Assembly: GCF_002288925.2 (NCBI RefSeq)
Contig: NW_022098037.1
Span: 7,047,524-7,111,523 of the forward strand
DNA: 64,000 nucleotides
Direction of reading: 5' to 3'
From: Delphinapterus leucas
Lineage: Eukaryota; Chordata; Mammalia; Artiodactyla; Monodontidae
Part shown: positions 23,996 through 35,281 of the stretch, piece by piece
Numbering within the stretch: position 1 is the first letter of the stretch
Layout of the letters: each line of letters starts with the position of its first letter
The notes under the pieces: model-generated
Databases searched by the model: none
What the model was told of the DNA's origin: nothing
The model's input: only the letters and a program-made list of their open reading frames with translations
Program-made: the position numbers and the translations under genes

Positions 23996-24308
23996 CTATA
24001 GGCTTGCTCTGTCCAACACCGTAGTCACTAGGCGTGTGTAGCTATTAAGCATTTGACATGTGACTGGTCCAAATTCAGATTTTCTGTGAGTATAAAATAC
24101 ACACCAGATTTCAAAGACTTAGTATGAGAAAAATAACATAAAATATCTTGTAAATACTTTTTATATTGGTTATATGTTGATAATGTTTTTAGATTTATTA
24201 GACTAAATAAAATGTATTATTAAAGTATACTTTTTGAAATGAGGCTACTAGAAAATTTAAAATAATTTTATGTAGCTTATATTATTCTATTGGACAGAAC
24301 TACTATAG
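23996..24308. mobile_element. Non-autonomous DNA transposon with terminal inverted repeats
   Basis: The left end is CTATAGGCTTGCTCTGTCCAA and the right end ATTGGACAGAACTACTATAG; CTATAG and CTGTCCAA are inverted copies of each other across the element. The interior is AT-rich, with GTCACTAGGCGTGTGTAGCT. It fits a mammalian hAT MER element with ‘CTGTCCAATAGA’ ends. Confidence 0.65.
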
Positions 24309-25940
24309 AAAGTTCAGTGTTATTTTCTATTGCAAAAATAAAATATTTCTATCTCCTCTGATTTTTCTGAACCTTTCTCTTGTAGGGAAGCTGTCAACAT
24401 GTGTGCTAGGAAGAAATTCAAACAGGTTAATGTATTCATGTCTATTGTCCAGAATTGTTTATCTGCCTTTCAATGTTTCCAGGGAGATTAGTGCACCTGT
24501 AAGCTTGTTTTAATGGCCATGGTGTTCTGTACAGTTTGCATATTATAAAAATTATATATATAAAAAATTTGAAAGAGTTTATTACTTGAGGTTATTAAAA
24601 AGCAAGAAAGATAAGGAGCAGAGAAGGTGTCATATTAATATCTTTCATATCATGGCAAGTTGTAGTCTGACATATTTAAATAGACTCAACCTTTCTAAAG
24701 AAGAGGTTACTGCAAAATACCCCCCTCTTGCAAAGCTTGGAGCCAATATCTCTTCTATTAGAACACCAAGTAACAATTGCAAATTCTCAAACCAGAGTAC
24801 TTGAAGGATCATTTTGCTTTCACATTGGTGAACAGCAAGTAATTGTTCAGAAAGGGCATTCCTGAATTCAACTGCAGGGCTTTCAATTTTTTTTTTTTCC
24901 TTGTGGGTTAATGGAAATTGTAAACATTTGATCATAATACTGAACTTTAGCCTAATTTTGCAGAATCTTCCTGCTTCACACCAACAACCCCTTATCATTC
25001 TATAAATTTGGTGTGTGTTAGCACTTAACAGAATGTGAAATAACATCAAGGAATCTCCACCAAATGGAACTGATTATACAAAGAAAATAAACTTAAGGAG
25101 GTTCTGAGACATCATGTAAAATATTTTACTATGTTTTGTAAGTCCCTTTGCATTTAGGAAGCAAGTAGGTTTGTTTTTAAATAAAAGTGGCCTCTTAAAA
25201 AAAAAAAAAAGCAAAATCTTATTCACTGTCTTTGAAGTGTGAGAAAAAAAATTTTTTTTCAAAAGTTAAATGATGACTATGAAATCCAAAGGGGAGACTT
25301 ACAACCTGAATTGTGCCTGCCACATGGACATTCTGCTGTGCTTCAAAGCAGTTGGGAGCAGTGTTAACTATGTACATAGACACTCTGGATAGTACTCAGT
25401 AGTCACTGGACCTTTTGGACAGAACAGGCAGTTCTTAAATACCTGTCACTAACATTACACAGCAGAGCGAGATGGAACTGAAAGATTCTTATGTCAAGCC
25501 TTTAATATTGGTACAACAAAGATGACTTCATCTGTGCAATTAGTGTACAAGCTGTTCCCACTCATCTAATAGCTCCAGGAGGAGAAACTTATTTTGACTT
25601 TGATTTGTTCTGTTTTTCCTGCATACTGAATGTTGCAACCTTACGTCAACTAAAATCTCTTGGCCTAATAATTACAGCCAGCATTGAAAAACTCTTCCCT
25701 CAAATTACTAGTGCAAACAAAATGAGGGGAAAATAAATTAAACTCAGCCCTCTCATTCTCATGTTACTTCCCCTTCTTCACCTCACAAGCTGTGGTCAAA
25801 ATGTTTCAGAACTTTTCATCTGTAAAATGAAACTATATTTCCATCTAATAATTAATTTTTAAAGAGCTTTGTTTTGCTACTACTTTCATTGCTTTATTGC
25901 CCTGTTTGGGCAGAGTATTCCATAATTTTTAAAATAATTC
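24309..25940. other. Gene-free stretch
   Basis: AT-rich with poly-A/T runs (25197-25210, 25245-25260). No exon or named repeat recognised. Confidence 0.4.
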
Positions 25941-26062
25941 TTTTTTTTTTTTGGCTGCACCACATGGCTTTCGGGATCTCAGTTCCCCAACCGGGGATTG
26001 AACCCAGACCCATGGCAGTGAAAGCGCTGAGTCCTAACCACTGGACCGCCAGGGAAAGCCCT
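25941..26062 (-). mobile_element. Short CHR-2-like SINE, reverse
   Basis: T run, TTGGCTGCACCACATGGCTT, then the reversed head CCTAACCACTGGACCGCCAG and GGAAAGCC. Approximate direct repeats are TAATTCTTTT on the left and TAAATTCTTTT on the right. Confidence 0.85.
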
Positions 26063-26299
26063 AAATTCTTTTACTTAAAGGAAAGAAACTCTATGAAATT
26101 ACTTTTTTTCCCATTCAGATTCTAATGTCTAAAGGGAGTAGTTTGAAGAGAGGCATGGACTTCTAGAAATGTATCGTATTATGAGGCTTGTGTATATGAG
26201 AAATACTTTTTGACTTGATAGCTCATACAGAAGAAATTTTTCAAATATTAACATATTATCCTCCAGAAAAATCAGGAAATAGATTTGTGGCTTAATTTT

Positions 26300-26680
26300 T
26301 TTTTAACTAATTTATTTATTTTATTTTTTATTTTTGGCTGCGTTGGGGCTTCATTGCTGTGCGCAGGCTTTTCTCTGGTTGTGGCGAGTGGGGGCTACTC
26401 TTTGTTGCGGTGCGCGGGCTTCTCATCGTGGTGGCTTCTCTTGTTGCGGAGCATGGGCTCTAGGTGCATGGGCTTCAGTAGTTGTGGCACGAGGGCTCAG
26501 TAGCTGTGGCATGAGGGCTCAGTAGCTGTGGCTCACAGGCTCTAGAGCGCAGGCTCAGTAGTTGTGGTGCACGGGCTTAGCTGCTCCACGGCATGTGGGA
26601 TCTTCCTGGCCCAGGGCTCGAACCCATGTCCCCTGCACTGGCAGGCAGATTCTTAACCACTGCGCCACCAGGGAAGCCCC
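26300..26680 (-). mobile_element. CHR-type SINE, long form, reverse
   Basis: AAATAAAT-type tail in reverse, GGCTGCGTTGGGGCTTCATT, ending CCACTGCGCCACCAGGGAAG. Identical 14-base direct repeats TGTGGCTTAATTTT flank it at 26286-26299 and 26681-26694. The body contains a tandem duplication of a CAGTAGCTGTGGC unit (about 26490-26535). Confidence 0.95.
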
Positions 26681-26694
26681 TGTGGCTTAATTTT

Positions 26695-27845
26695 GACTCA
26701 ACGGTGAGCCTAAGTAAACAGACCCATTGCTCTTTCCATCAAAATCTGAAAAGAAATATCCAAAACCCTTTCAAACTTACCATTCTTCTAGGCATGAATC
26801 TATCTTGCTAGTGATAAGCCCTAGGAGTCTGGGACTGTCAGCAAAATTACTTTAAGTGGTGCCAATTTCTTCTAGGACTTAAAGGATCCATATTCATTAT
26901 TCCAGAGTGAAAAACAGATGTAGAACAAGGGCAATAAGTTGGGAAATGCTCCCTTTAAAAGCAGCAGTAATAAGTCACATAAGCTGTGGCTTGTTAGGTG
27001 GCACTCTTACCTAACACCATATTCCATTCTAATTTGGGGAGAATATTTTACCCCCCAAAATTATTTTCACTTAAAAAGGTATTTCCATTTAATTCCACAT
27101 CTGAGTTATAAAAAATGGGGGAAAATAAGATTTTTTTCCTCTTAGTGCTGGAATGTTATATGTAGTTCCACTCTTGTCATATCATGCTACTTTTCAAAGG
27201 GCAAATGTGCTAATAGAGATGAAAGAAGCCCAGCTGTAGGGATGATGGAAGAAGCCCAAATGCCCACTACGTACTAATACAGTTATTAGCTTTGAACTTA
27301 ATTTACTTTCTCCTTCTAAAAGAGGACCTGGTTTAGGAGAAGATTTCACTCAAGACATTTGTTTTTAGCACTTAGCCTGGTAGCCTCGAAGTAACAGAGT
27401 CAATGTGCCAACACTAGCCATTTTTTGGCACTTCCTACTCTTCGGGCCATAAATTACAGAGTTAGACCAGGGCCAGGCTAAATTATTTTGGCAGATGAGG
27501 CATATGAAGCATTTCCTCTGAGGAGAATTTACTCCATTGGATTAGATCACCATTTGATGGGTACACAACTGATTAGAAATTTTGCTCAAGGAGTTACCAG
27601 GAGATGAAGTTAACTAGAGGCACTTATGGTTTATGTAGGCCCTCTCTTAGGATCTTTTATTTTTTTCCTAAACATTTTAGAAATGATATGGATGAATGTT
27701 AACTATACCAAGATGAATATAGAAAAGGATAGTCTGTATTTCGGAGGAGAGAATCAATAATGTTTTTGGCATACTAGGAAAATGGTTTGAATTAAAAGGG
27801 AAAAGTTCATTGAGGACAATGTTGGGAGGAAACAGGATCTCATTC
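26695..27845. other. Gene-free stretch
   Basis: Nothing recognised. Confidence 0.4.
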
Positions 27846-27910
27846 ATTAAAAAAAATTTATTGAATGCCTACTATGTGCTAAGCACTGTTCTAGGTGCTA
27901 GCTGAATTTC
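27846..27910 (-). repeat. L2 3'-end fragment, reverse
   Basis: TTATTGAATGCCTACTATGT, then GCTAAGCACTGTTCTAGGTG, is the reversed L2 terminus. Confidence 0.7.
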
Positions 27911-27999
27911 CAGGAGCTAACATAATTAACTTTAAGGGCCTAAAGTTGACACACTGACCTTCCACTTATGGTTGTGGTGGAATAACAGGGACCACATGT

Positions 28000-29540
28000 A
28001 CCCTTTTTCCTTAAACAACGAAAAAACTGGTCAAAATCTATGAAACTCGTTTTCAGACACTGGAAAATAGGCAGTTCAGGACAGAGAGATCTCTGCAAAA
28101 AAGGAGCAAAAATGCCCAAGATGAGCCTGATGAATGCTTCAGCTTACTGCCTGAGGAGTTCCCAGGCCACTGCACAGAGGAAGTGATCCCAGCAGGTTTG
28201 GTGATCTTCCTGGGTTGAGCGACAGAGTTCAGAGTTCAGGGATGCTAAGGCAGCTAGACCTCATGGGGCAGAGTACTAGAGAGAAGACAGCTGCAATGAG
28301 AGAGCTCCAGATATACACAGAGGTTCTCCTTGAGTCTTTAGTTGAATAATAATTGGCACATAGATTTCAGGAAACTACCAAGACTGGAGAAGAAACCACT
28401 GGAAAGGAGCTGGTGGATCAATCCTTGGAGTACACACAGATCTGGGAATAGTTTGTTTCCACTAGCTAGAATAGGAAGGCTTCCAAACACATAAGAAACT
28501 GAGGGAGACTTCAGAAGCATATTGCCTCAATAGAAGGGTCAAATTAGCCCTAAAAGCTGTTCTGCACCCACCAAACAAAGCTTAAGAGCAAGTCTTGAAA
28601 ACATCAAACTGTTTCCAAGTAATTTAACTGCATCCTATTGCAAAGTACAAAAATATTTAAAGGATTCCAAACACATCCAGTACCCTCCACAAGTTAAATT
28701 TCCAATGTCTGACATTAAATAAAAAATTACCAGACATGCAAAGAAGCAGGAATATAAGATCCAATATGAGGACAAAATCAATAGAAACACACTTAGAAAT
28801 GATATAGATAGTGGAGTTAGTAGACAAAGACATAAAACAGCTACTATAAACATATCCCATATGTTCAAGGAGTTGGAGGAAAGCATGAGCATGAGTATGA
28901 ACAAGACCCAAGTAAAACCTCTACAGTTGAAAAGTGAACTGGGGGCTTCCCTGGTGGCACAGTGGTTGAGAATCTGCCTGTCAATGCAGGGGACACGGGT
29001 TCAAGCCCTGGTCTGGGAAGATCCTACATGCCACGGAGCAACTAGGCCCGTGAGCCGCAACTACTGAGCCTGTGCTCTGCAACAAGAGAGGCCGTGATAG
29101 TGAGAGGTCCACGCACGGCGATGAAGAGTGGCCCCTGCTTGCCGCAACTAGAGAAAGCCCTCGCACAGAAATGTAGACCCAACACAGCCAAAAAATAAAT
29201 TAATTAATTAATTTAAAAAAAAAAAGCTTACAAAAAAAAAAAAGTGAACTGGATGGGGCGTAGATTAACAGCAGATTAGACATGGCAAGAAGAAAAGATC
29301 AGTGAATTTGAAGACCACAATAGAAGCTACCCAAAATGAAACACAAAGACTAAAAGACTGGAGTACATGAACAGACCATCAGTGAGCTATGGGACAACAA
29401 CCAGCAGCCTAACATATGTGTACTTGGAGTTCCAGAAGGTAAGGAGAGGCAGGTGGAGACAGACAAAATATTTAAAAGAAACAATGGCTGAAATTTTCCG
29501 TTTGAAAAATTTGAAGCATGGCTTGAAAAAGATCCAGGGG
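28000..29540 (+). mobile_element. HAL1 (half-L1) LINE, interrupted by a SINE
   Basis: The right part carries the HAL1 ORF1-like blocks GAAAAGATCAGTGAATTTGA, ATCAGTGAGCTATGGGACAA and GGAGTTCCAGAAGGTAAGGA. The left part is the A-rich upstream region with ACAAAATCAATAGAAACACA. HAL1 elements encode only an ORF1-like protein and no reverse transcriptase. Stops interrupt all frames. The SINE at 28943-29239 splits it. Confidence 0.7.
28943..29239 (+). mobile_element. CHR-type SINE, deleted subtype
   Basis: Head GGGCTTCCCTGGTGGCACAG, GTGGTTGAGAATCTGCC; body GAGGCCGTGATAGTGAGAGG; A/TTAATTAATT tail. Direct repeats AAAAGTGAACTGG at 28930-28942 and 29240-29252 are identical. Confidence 0.95.
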
Positions 29541-30974
29541 CTCTTTTTAAATTATTTTTTATTACAAAGCACTACCTCGGCAGTCCCTTCATGTAGAATG
29601 CCCTCCCATTGCTTCTCCATCTACCTAACACATACTTTAAGACCCAGCTCAAATCCCACAGTCTCCAAAAAACAGGAGTTCTTGCATAGTTGTTTATATT
29701 TGTAGCCTTTTACTTTTATTCAACTATTTACATGTTTATGTCTTTCTTCCACCCAAGGTCTAGATTCTGTCTTTTCCACGTTCAGAACATACTTCCTCCA
29801 TCAATTCTCCTCTTTTTCTATTCAGGTATCTACCACCGCTAAAAAAAAAAATAAAAGGTTCATATGGCTAAAACCCTCCCATGTCCCTTCTGCCCTACTT
29901 GACTCCTAGCTGTTGTTTTATCCTTTCCTCTTCTCAGCCAAACCTCTGAAAAGATTCTTCTATTTTTCTCATATCCCATTTATACCTCAACCCACTGCTT
30001 TATGGCTTCACCCTCACCACTCTCCTAAAATTGTTCTCATCAAGGTCACCCGTTACCTATTTGCTACCAAATCCAATGAATTCTTTTAGCTTTAATCTTT
30101 GTTTATTCGACAAAATATTTATTAAATATCTGCTGTGTACCCGGAGCTGGAAATATGAAGGTAAGAAGTACAGATGCCCTCGCAGAGCTCAAGTTTGGCA
30201 GGGAGGTCAAGTAAGTAACAAGGTGTGATAAGTGCTACCTGGCATTGGTTGATGGTGGCTGCTCCCTCCCACTTGAACAGCTCTTTGATATTGGCTTCTG
30301 TGATGCCATCCTTTCTGGGTCCTCTTCTCCTAATTCTGACTTCGTCTTAATAGCCTTTGTACTGGGTTGCTCTTCCTCCATCTCCACCTGTCCCATGAGT
30401 TAGGTGTTTTCCCTCTGGTTCCTTCCTTGGCCTTCTTCTTCTTCTGAATCTCAAGTTTCCTTCATGATCTCATCCAGGTCCATGGTTTCATCTATCTACT
30501 ATAGGCTGATACTACCAAATCTGCATCTTCAGCCCAGAGTTTTTTTCTAAGTTCCAGATGTGCTCTACTGGACAGCTTCACTTGGATGTCCACAAGTGGT
30601 CCAAAATAAACAAGTCTTAAATAGAATTATTATTTACCCTAAATTTGTTCTCCTTCGCACTCCTTAATTTAGTGAATGGTACCTAGTCATCATAGCCTTA
30701 AACCTTGGCATCATCCTTGATGTCTCTGTCCTTCAAAATCTCATATCCAGTTGGTCACCAAACTGTATTTGTTTGCTCCTAGGCATTTCTCGGATGGGTC
30801 TTCTCTCTATTCCTACAGCCAGTGCCTTAATTCAATCTTATAATTTCTTTTTGGATTCATTAGTCATACCTCCCTGATTCTGGTCTTGGTTTCTTTCAGT
30901 CAGGTCCATGCAACAAAAAGTGACCTTTCCAAAGTAGAACACAAGTGTGTCACTTCCATGTTTAATATCTTTTT

Positions 30975-31172
30975 CTTTTTGTGATACGTGGGCCTCTCAC
31001 TGTTGTGGCCTCTCCCGTTGCGGAGCACAGGCTCCAGACGCGCAGGCTTAGCGGCCATGGCTCACGGGCCCAGCCGCTCCGCAGCATGTGGGATCTTCCC
31101 AGACCAGGGGACGAACCTGTGTCCCCTGCATCGGCAGGTGGACTCTCAACCACTTCGCCACCAGGGAAGCCC
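30975..31172 (-). mobile_element. CHR-type SINE, short (CDO-like) subtype, reverse
   Basis: The short form of about 200 bases contains GGCCTCTCACTGTTGTGGCC, TCTCCCGTTGCGGAGCACAG and GCGGCCATGGCTCACGGGCC, and ends in the reversed head CACTTCGCCACCAGGGAAGC. The 17-base direct repeats CATGTTTAATATCTTTT at 30957 and 31173 are identical. Confidence 0.95.
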
Positions 31173-31516
31173 CATGTTTAATATCTTTTGATAGTTCTCT
31201 ATAGACTTCCAGATAAAATTCAAACTCCACATCATGGCCCATAATGCCCCAATCTGCCCACCTCCTCTCTCTCCTCACACTGAATTACTCAGTTCCTTGG
31301 ATGCCCCACAGTGTCTCAAACATCCTGGTATTTATACATGCTGCTCCTTCTGCTGATCTTGCCCCCTCCTTTCTATTAATGCCCCTTCATGGCATTCTTT
31401 AATACTCATATCAGACACTGCTCTATCTAAACAACTTCCCTGATATTCCCCTTCTCCAAGGTGAGATTAGATGCCCCTCCTTGGTCCATCCATAAAATAT
31501 TCCATATATATTCTTT

Positions 31517-31870
31517 TTTTTAATAAATTAATTTTATTTGTTTATTTTTGGCTGTGTTTGGTCTTTGTTGCTGCACGTGGGTTTTCTCTAGTTGTGGCGA
31601 GCGGGGGCTACTCGTTGTTGCGGTGCGCAGGCTTCTCATTGCGGTGGCTTCTCTTGCTGCGTAGCATGGGCTCCAGGCGCGCGGGCTTCAGTAGTTGTGG
31701 CACATGGGCTCAGTAGTTGTGGCTCATGGGCTCTAGAGCACAGGCTCGGTAGTTGTGGTGCAGGGGCTTAGCTGCTCCACAGCATGTGGGATCTTCCCGG
31801 ACCAGGGCTTGAACCCGTGTCCCCTGCATTGGCAGGCAGATTCTTAACCACCACGCCACCAGGGAAGTCC
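31517..31870 (-). mobile_element. CHR-type SINE, long form, reverse
   Basis: Reversed AT tail, GGCTGTGTTTGGTCTTTGTT, ending CCACGCCACCAGGGAAGTCC. Identical direct repeats CATATATATTCTTT at 31503-31516 and 31871-31884. Confidence 0.95.
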
Positions 31871-32359
31871 CATATATATTCTTTGTGGAACATTCATCTT
31901 GATTTTTAAGAAGTATCTGTTTATGTCTTTCCCATCACTAGATTGTGAATCCCTCCCCACACTCTCTACTAGCTAACCTCTTTCCTTGCTTAATTTTTCT
32001 TCAAGCACTTATTACCATCTGTCATACAGTACATTTTACTTGTTTCTCTCTACTCCAATAAGAAGGTAAGTTACATGAAGGTGGGGACATTTGTCTGTTT
32101 TATTCAGTGCAATATCCTTGACACCTAGAACAGTACTGGCACAGAACAAAAGTACTTAGTAGTCATTTGTTATATAAACAAATAAATCTTTGCCCTGAGC
32201 ACTTAGAGCCAGTATCTAGCACATGGTATTGGTTGTTACATTCCACTGCAACCTTGTTTACTCATCTGTGCCCCCTATGAGGGTATTAGATTTTTAAGGA
32301 CAGTCTCGTGGAAACTATATTTCCTAATTAGGTTCCTAGGTTCTTGCATGATCATAATA

Positions 32360-33240
32360 GTGTTTTTTATTGTGATAAAGTATACATAAAATTTAACATT
32401 TAATCATTTTAAAGTGTACAGTTCAGTGGCATTAGGTACATTCACACTGTTGAGCAAACATCGCCACTATCCATCTCCAGAACTTTTTCATCTTCAACTG
32501 AAACTCTGTACCCATTAAACAATAACTCCCTATTCCCCCTCTCCCTCAAGCCAATGGTAACTACCATTATACTTTCTGTCTCTGTGAATTTGACTACTCC
32601 AGGTAACTCATACATATGGAATCACAATATTTGTCCTTTTGTGTCTGGCTTGTTTCATTTATCATATCTTCAAGGGTTGTCAATGTTGTAGCCTGTAACA
32701 GAATTTCCTTTAAGGCTGAATAATATTTCATTGTATGTATATACTACATTTTGTTCATCCATTCATCTATGGATGGGCAATTGAGGTGCTTCCACCTTTG
32801 GGCTATTGTGAATAATGCTGTTTGAGTCCTTGCTTTAACTTCTTTTGGATATATGCCCAGGAGTGGAACCACTGGATCATATGGTAATTATATGCTTAAT
32901 TTTTTTTGAGGAACTGCTATACTGCTTTCCACAGCAACGGCACAATTCTACATTCCCACCAGCATTATAGAAGGGTTCCAATTTCTCCACATCCTCACCA
33001 ACACTTGCTATTTCTGTTATTTTGTTTTATAATAGCCATCCTAATGGGTGTGAGGTGTTATCTCATTGTTGTTTTTATTTGCATTTCCCTAATGATTAGT
33101 GATGTTGGGCATCTTTTCATGTGCTTATTGGCCATTTGTATATCTTCTTTGGGGAGGATACATATTCAAGTCCTATGCCAATTTTTAAAATTGGGTTGTT
33201 TTGTTGAGTTCCAGGATTAAGAGTTTGACTGTATGTTTAT
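32360..33240 (-). mobile_element. L1 3' end and ORF2 C-terminal fragment, reverse
   Basis: TTTTATTGTGATAAAGTATA, AAAGTGTACAGTTCAGTGGC (an old L1 3' UTR, reversed) is followed by ORF2 sequence in reverse, e.g. GGGCTATTGTGAATAATGCT, GGATCATATGGTAATTATAT and TAATGGGTGTGAGGTGTTAT. It is the oldest layer in this cluster. Confidence 0.8.
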
Positions 33241-33269
33241 ATTTGAAGTTCAAATTTATATCCAGTTTG

Positions 33270-33617
33270 GGACTTCCCTCGTGGTGCTGTGGTTAAAAAT
33301 CCTCCTGTCAATGCGAGGGACACGGGTTCGAGCCCTGGTCTAGGAAGATCCCACATGCCGTAGAGCAACTAAGCCCGTGTGTCACAGCTGCTGAGCCTGC
33401 GCTCTAGAGCCCACGAGCCACAACTACTGAGCCCATGTGCCACAACTACTGAAGCCCGCATGCCTAGAGCTCGTGCTCTGCAACAAGACAAGCTGCCACA
33501 ATGAGAAGCCCACACACCGCAACGAAGAGAAGCCCCCGCTGGCTGCAACTAGAGAAAGTCCGTGCACAGCAATGAAGACCCAACGAAGCAAATAAAATAA
33601 AATAAAATATTTTTTAA
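33270..33617 (+). mobile_element. CHR-type SINE, long form
   Basis: Head GACTTCCCTCGTGGTGCTGT, GTTCGAGCCCTGG; body of CAACTACTGA units; AATAAAATAAAA tail. Identical 18-base direct repeats AAATTTATATCCAGTTTG at 33252-33269 and 33618-33635. Confidence 0.96.
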
Positions 33618-33635
33618 AAATTTATATCCAGTTTG

Positions 33636-34390
33636 CCTGGATGTAAAATCTTTAGCTCACATTTTCTTTCTTTGGGTATTTTATTTATTTTTAAAATAAA
33701 TTTATTTATTTATTTATTTTTGGCTGCTTGGGTCTTTGTTGCTGTGCACGGGCTTTCTCTAGTTGTGGAGGGTGGGGGCTACTCTTCATTGTGGTGCGCG
33801 GGCTTCTCATTGCAGTGACTTCTCTTGTTGCGGAGCACGGGCTCTAGGCACGCGGGCTTCAGTAGTCGCGGCACATGGGCTCAGTAGTTGTGGCTCGCGG
33901 GCTCTAGAGTGCAGGCTCAGCAGCTGTGGTGCACGGGCTTAGCTGCTCTACGGCATGTGGGATCTTCCCAGACCAGGGCTCGAACCTGTGTCCCTTGCAT
34001 CGGCAGGTGGATGAGCCACCAAGGAAGACTCTTTGGGTATTTTAAATATATTATGCCATTGTTTTTCAGCATAAACTATTGCTATTAAAAAGTTTTATGA
34101 CAATCTAATGTTATTTCATATAGAAGTGACTTGGTCATTTTTGGCTAGAAGCCCAAAGAATTTTCTTTCTTTTTATTGTCCAATAGGTTTAATGAAATAT
34201 ATCTTGATATTTATTAGCTGTTCTGGGTCTACTTTCTCAGATACATATAGTGTGCCTTCTCAATATACAATTTCAATATACAATCCTTTTTATTTTAGGA
34301 ACATTTTCTTGAATTGTACTTTTTGTAATTTGTCACACTGCATGGTTTTCCCTTCTTGAACTCCTATTATATGTATGTAGACTCTTCACT
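33636..34390 (-). repeat. Probable reverse L1 ORF1-region remnant, split by a SINE
   Basis: GGATGTAAAATCTTTAGCTC and TATTTTAAATATATTATGCC (joined across the SINE at 33684-34030) resemble the reverse complement of an L1 ORF1 segment. The stretch to 34390 decays into unrecognised AT-rich sequence. Confidence 0.45.
33684..34030 (-). mobile_element. CHR-type SINE, reverse, with a damaged head
   Basis: Reversed AT tail, GGCTGCTTGGGTCTTTGTTG, then GGATCTTCCCAGACCAGGGC. The tRNA-like head is shortened: CAGGTGGATGAGCCACCAAG lacks the usual TTCTTAACCACTGC block. Identical direct repeats CTTTGGGTATTTTA at 33670-33683 and 34031-34044. Confidence 0.93.
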
Positions 34391-34414
34391 GATTTTATTT
34401 ATTTATGTATAAAC

Positions 34415-35074
34415 TTTCCCTCAAATCCTCCACATCCTCACCAATGCTTGGTATTATCAGGATTTCAAATTTTAGCCACTCTAATAGGTGTATAGTAATA
34501 TCTTGATGTGGTTTTAATTTGCATTTTCCTAATGACTTACGTTGTGTGTATCTTTTCATGTGCTTTCGTCATCTGTATCCTGGTTTTTTTTTTTTACATC
34601 TTTATTGGAGTATAATTGCTTTACAATGGTGTGTTAGTTTCTGCTTTATAACAAAGTGAATCAGTTATACATATACATATGTTCCCATATCTCTTCCCTC
34701 TTGAGTCTCCCTCCCTCCCACCCTCCCTATCCCACCCCTCTAGGTGGTCACAAAGCACCAAGCTGATCGCCCTGTGCTATGCGGCTGCTTCCCACTAGCT
34801 ATCTATTTTACGTTTGGTAGTGTGTCCATGCCACTCTCTCACTTTGTCACAGCTTACCCTTCCCCCTCCCTATGTCCTCAAGTCCATTCTCTAGTAGGTC
34901 TGTGTCTTTATTACTGTCTTACCCCTAGGTTCTTCATGACATTTTTTCTTAAATTCCATATATATGTGTTAGCATACAGTATTTGTCTTTCTCTTTCTGA
35001 CTTACTTCACTCTGTTGTATCCTTTATTTTGATGAAGTATCTGATCAAATCTTTTGCTCATCTTTTTAAGTTGG
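34415..35074 (-). mobile_element. Old L1 fragment, reverse, split by a younger L1
   Basis: TCCACATCCTCACCAATGCT and TTTTAATTTGCATTTTCCTA run to 34581, then TTTTGATGAAGTATCTGATC resumes at 35024. The two parts are contiguous in L1 ORF2 once the younger L1 is removed. Confidence 0.75.
34582..35015 (-). mobile_element. Young cetartiodactyl-type L1 3' end, reverse
   Basis: T run, TTTATTGGAGTATAATTGCT, CTAGGTGGTCACAAAGCACC, then TTTTTCTTAAATTCCATATA and CTGACTTACTTCACTCTG. It is the reverse complement of the last ~430 bases of the full-length copy at 2502-8322. Short direct repeats TGTATCCT at 34574-34581 and 35016-35023. Confidence 0.9.
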
Positions 35075-35077
35075 ATT

Positions 35078-35280
35078 TTTTTTTTTTTTCGGGTATGCGG
35101 GCCTCTCACTGTTGTGGCCTCTCCCGTTGTGGAGCACAGGCTCCGGACGCGCAGGCCCAGCGGCCATGGCTCACAGGCCCAGCTGCTCCGCGGCATGTGG
35201 GATCTTCCCGGACCGGGGCACGAACCCGTGTCCCCTGCATCGGCAGGCGGACTCTCAACCACTGTGCCACCAGGGACGCC
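35078..35280 (-). mobile_element. CHR-type SINE, short (CDO-like) subtype, reverse
   Basis: T run, GGCCTCTCACTGTTGTGGCC, CGGCCATGGCTCACAGGCCC, ending CCACTGTGCCACCAGGGACG. The target-site duplication is not clear. Confidence 0.92.
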
Positions 35281-35281
35281 T

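Larger units (their letters stand above)
29550..32190 (+). repeat. L2 LINE, long copy including ORF2-derived sequence, split by two SINEs
   Basis: The order follows L2 from its reverse transcriptase region to its 3' end: ATCAAGGTCACCCGTTACCT (30040), GCTTCACTTGGATGTCCACA (30575), CTTGGCATCATCCTTGATGT (30705), a CCCATAATGCCCCAATCTGC block (31240) and GAAGGTGGGGACATTTGTCT (32078) with a degraded terminal CAGTACTGGCAC. A second, separate 3'-end piece lies at 29550-29720. It is very diverged, with stops throughout. Interrupted at 30975-31172 and 31517-31870. Confidence 0.7.

Noticed and set aside
24645..25049. 134-codon minus-strand open frame
   Set aside because: No recognisable domain, no splice or promoter context, and composition as expected for AT-rich intergenic DNA.
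30962..31278. Open frames with PPADAGDTGS and GLGRSHM-like peptides across several short SINEs
   Set aside because: Also translations of the SINE head and body, on the opposite strand.
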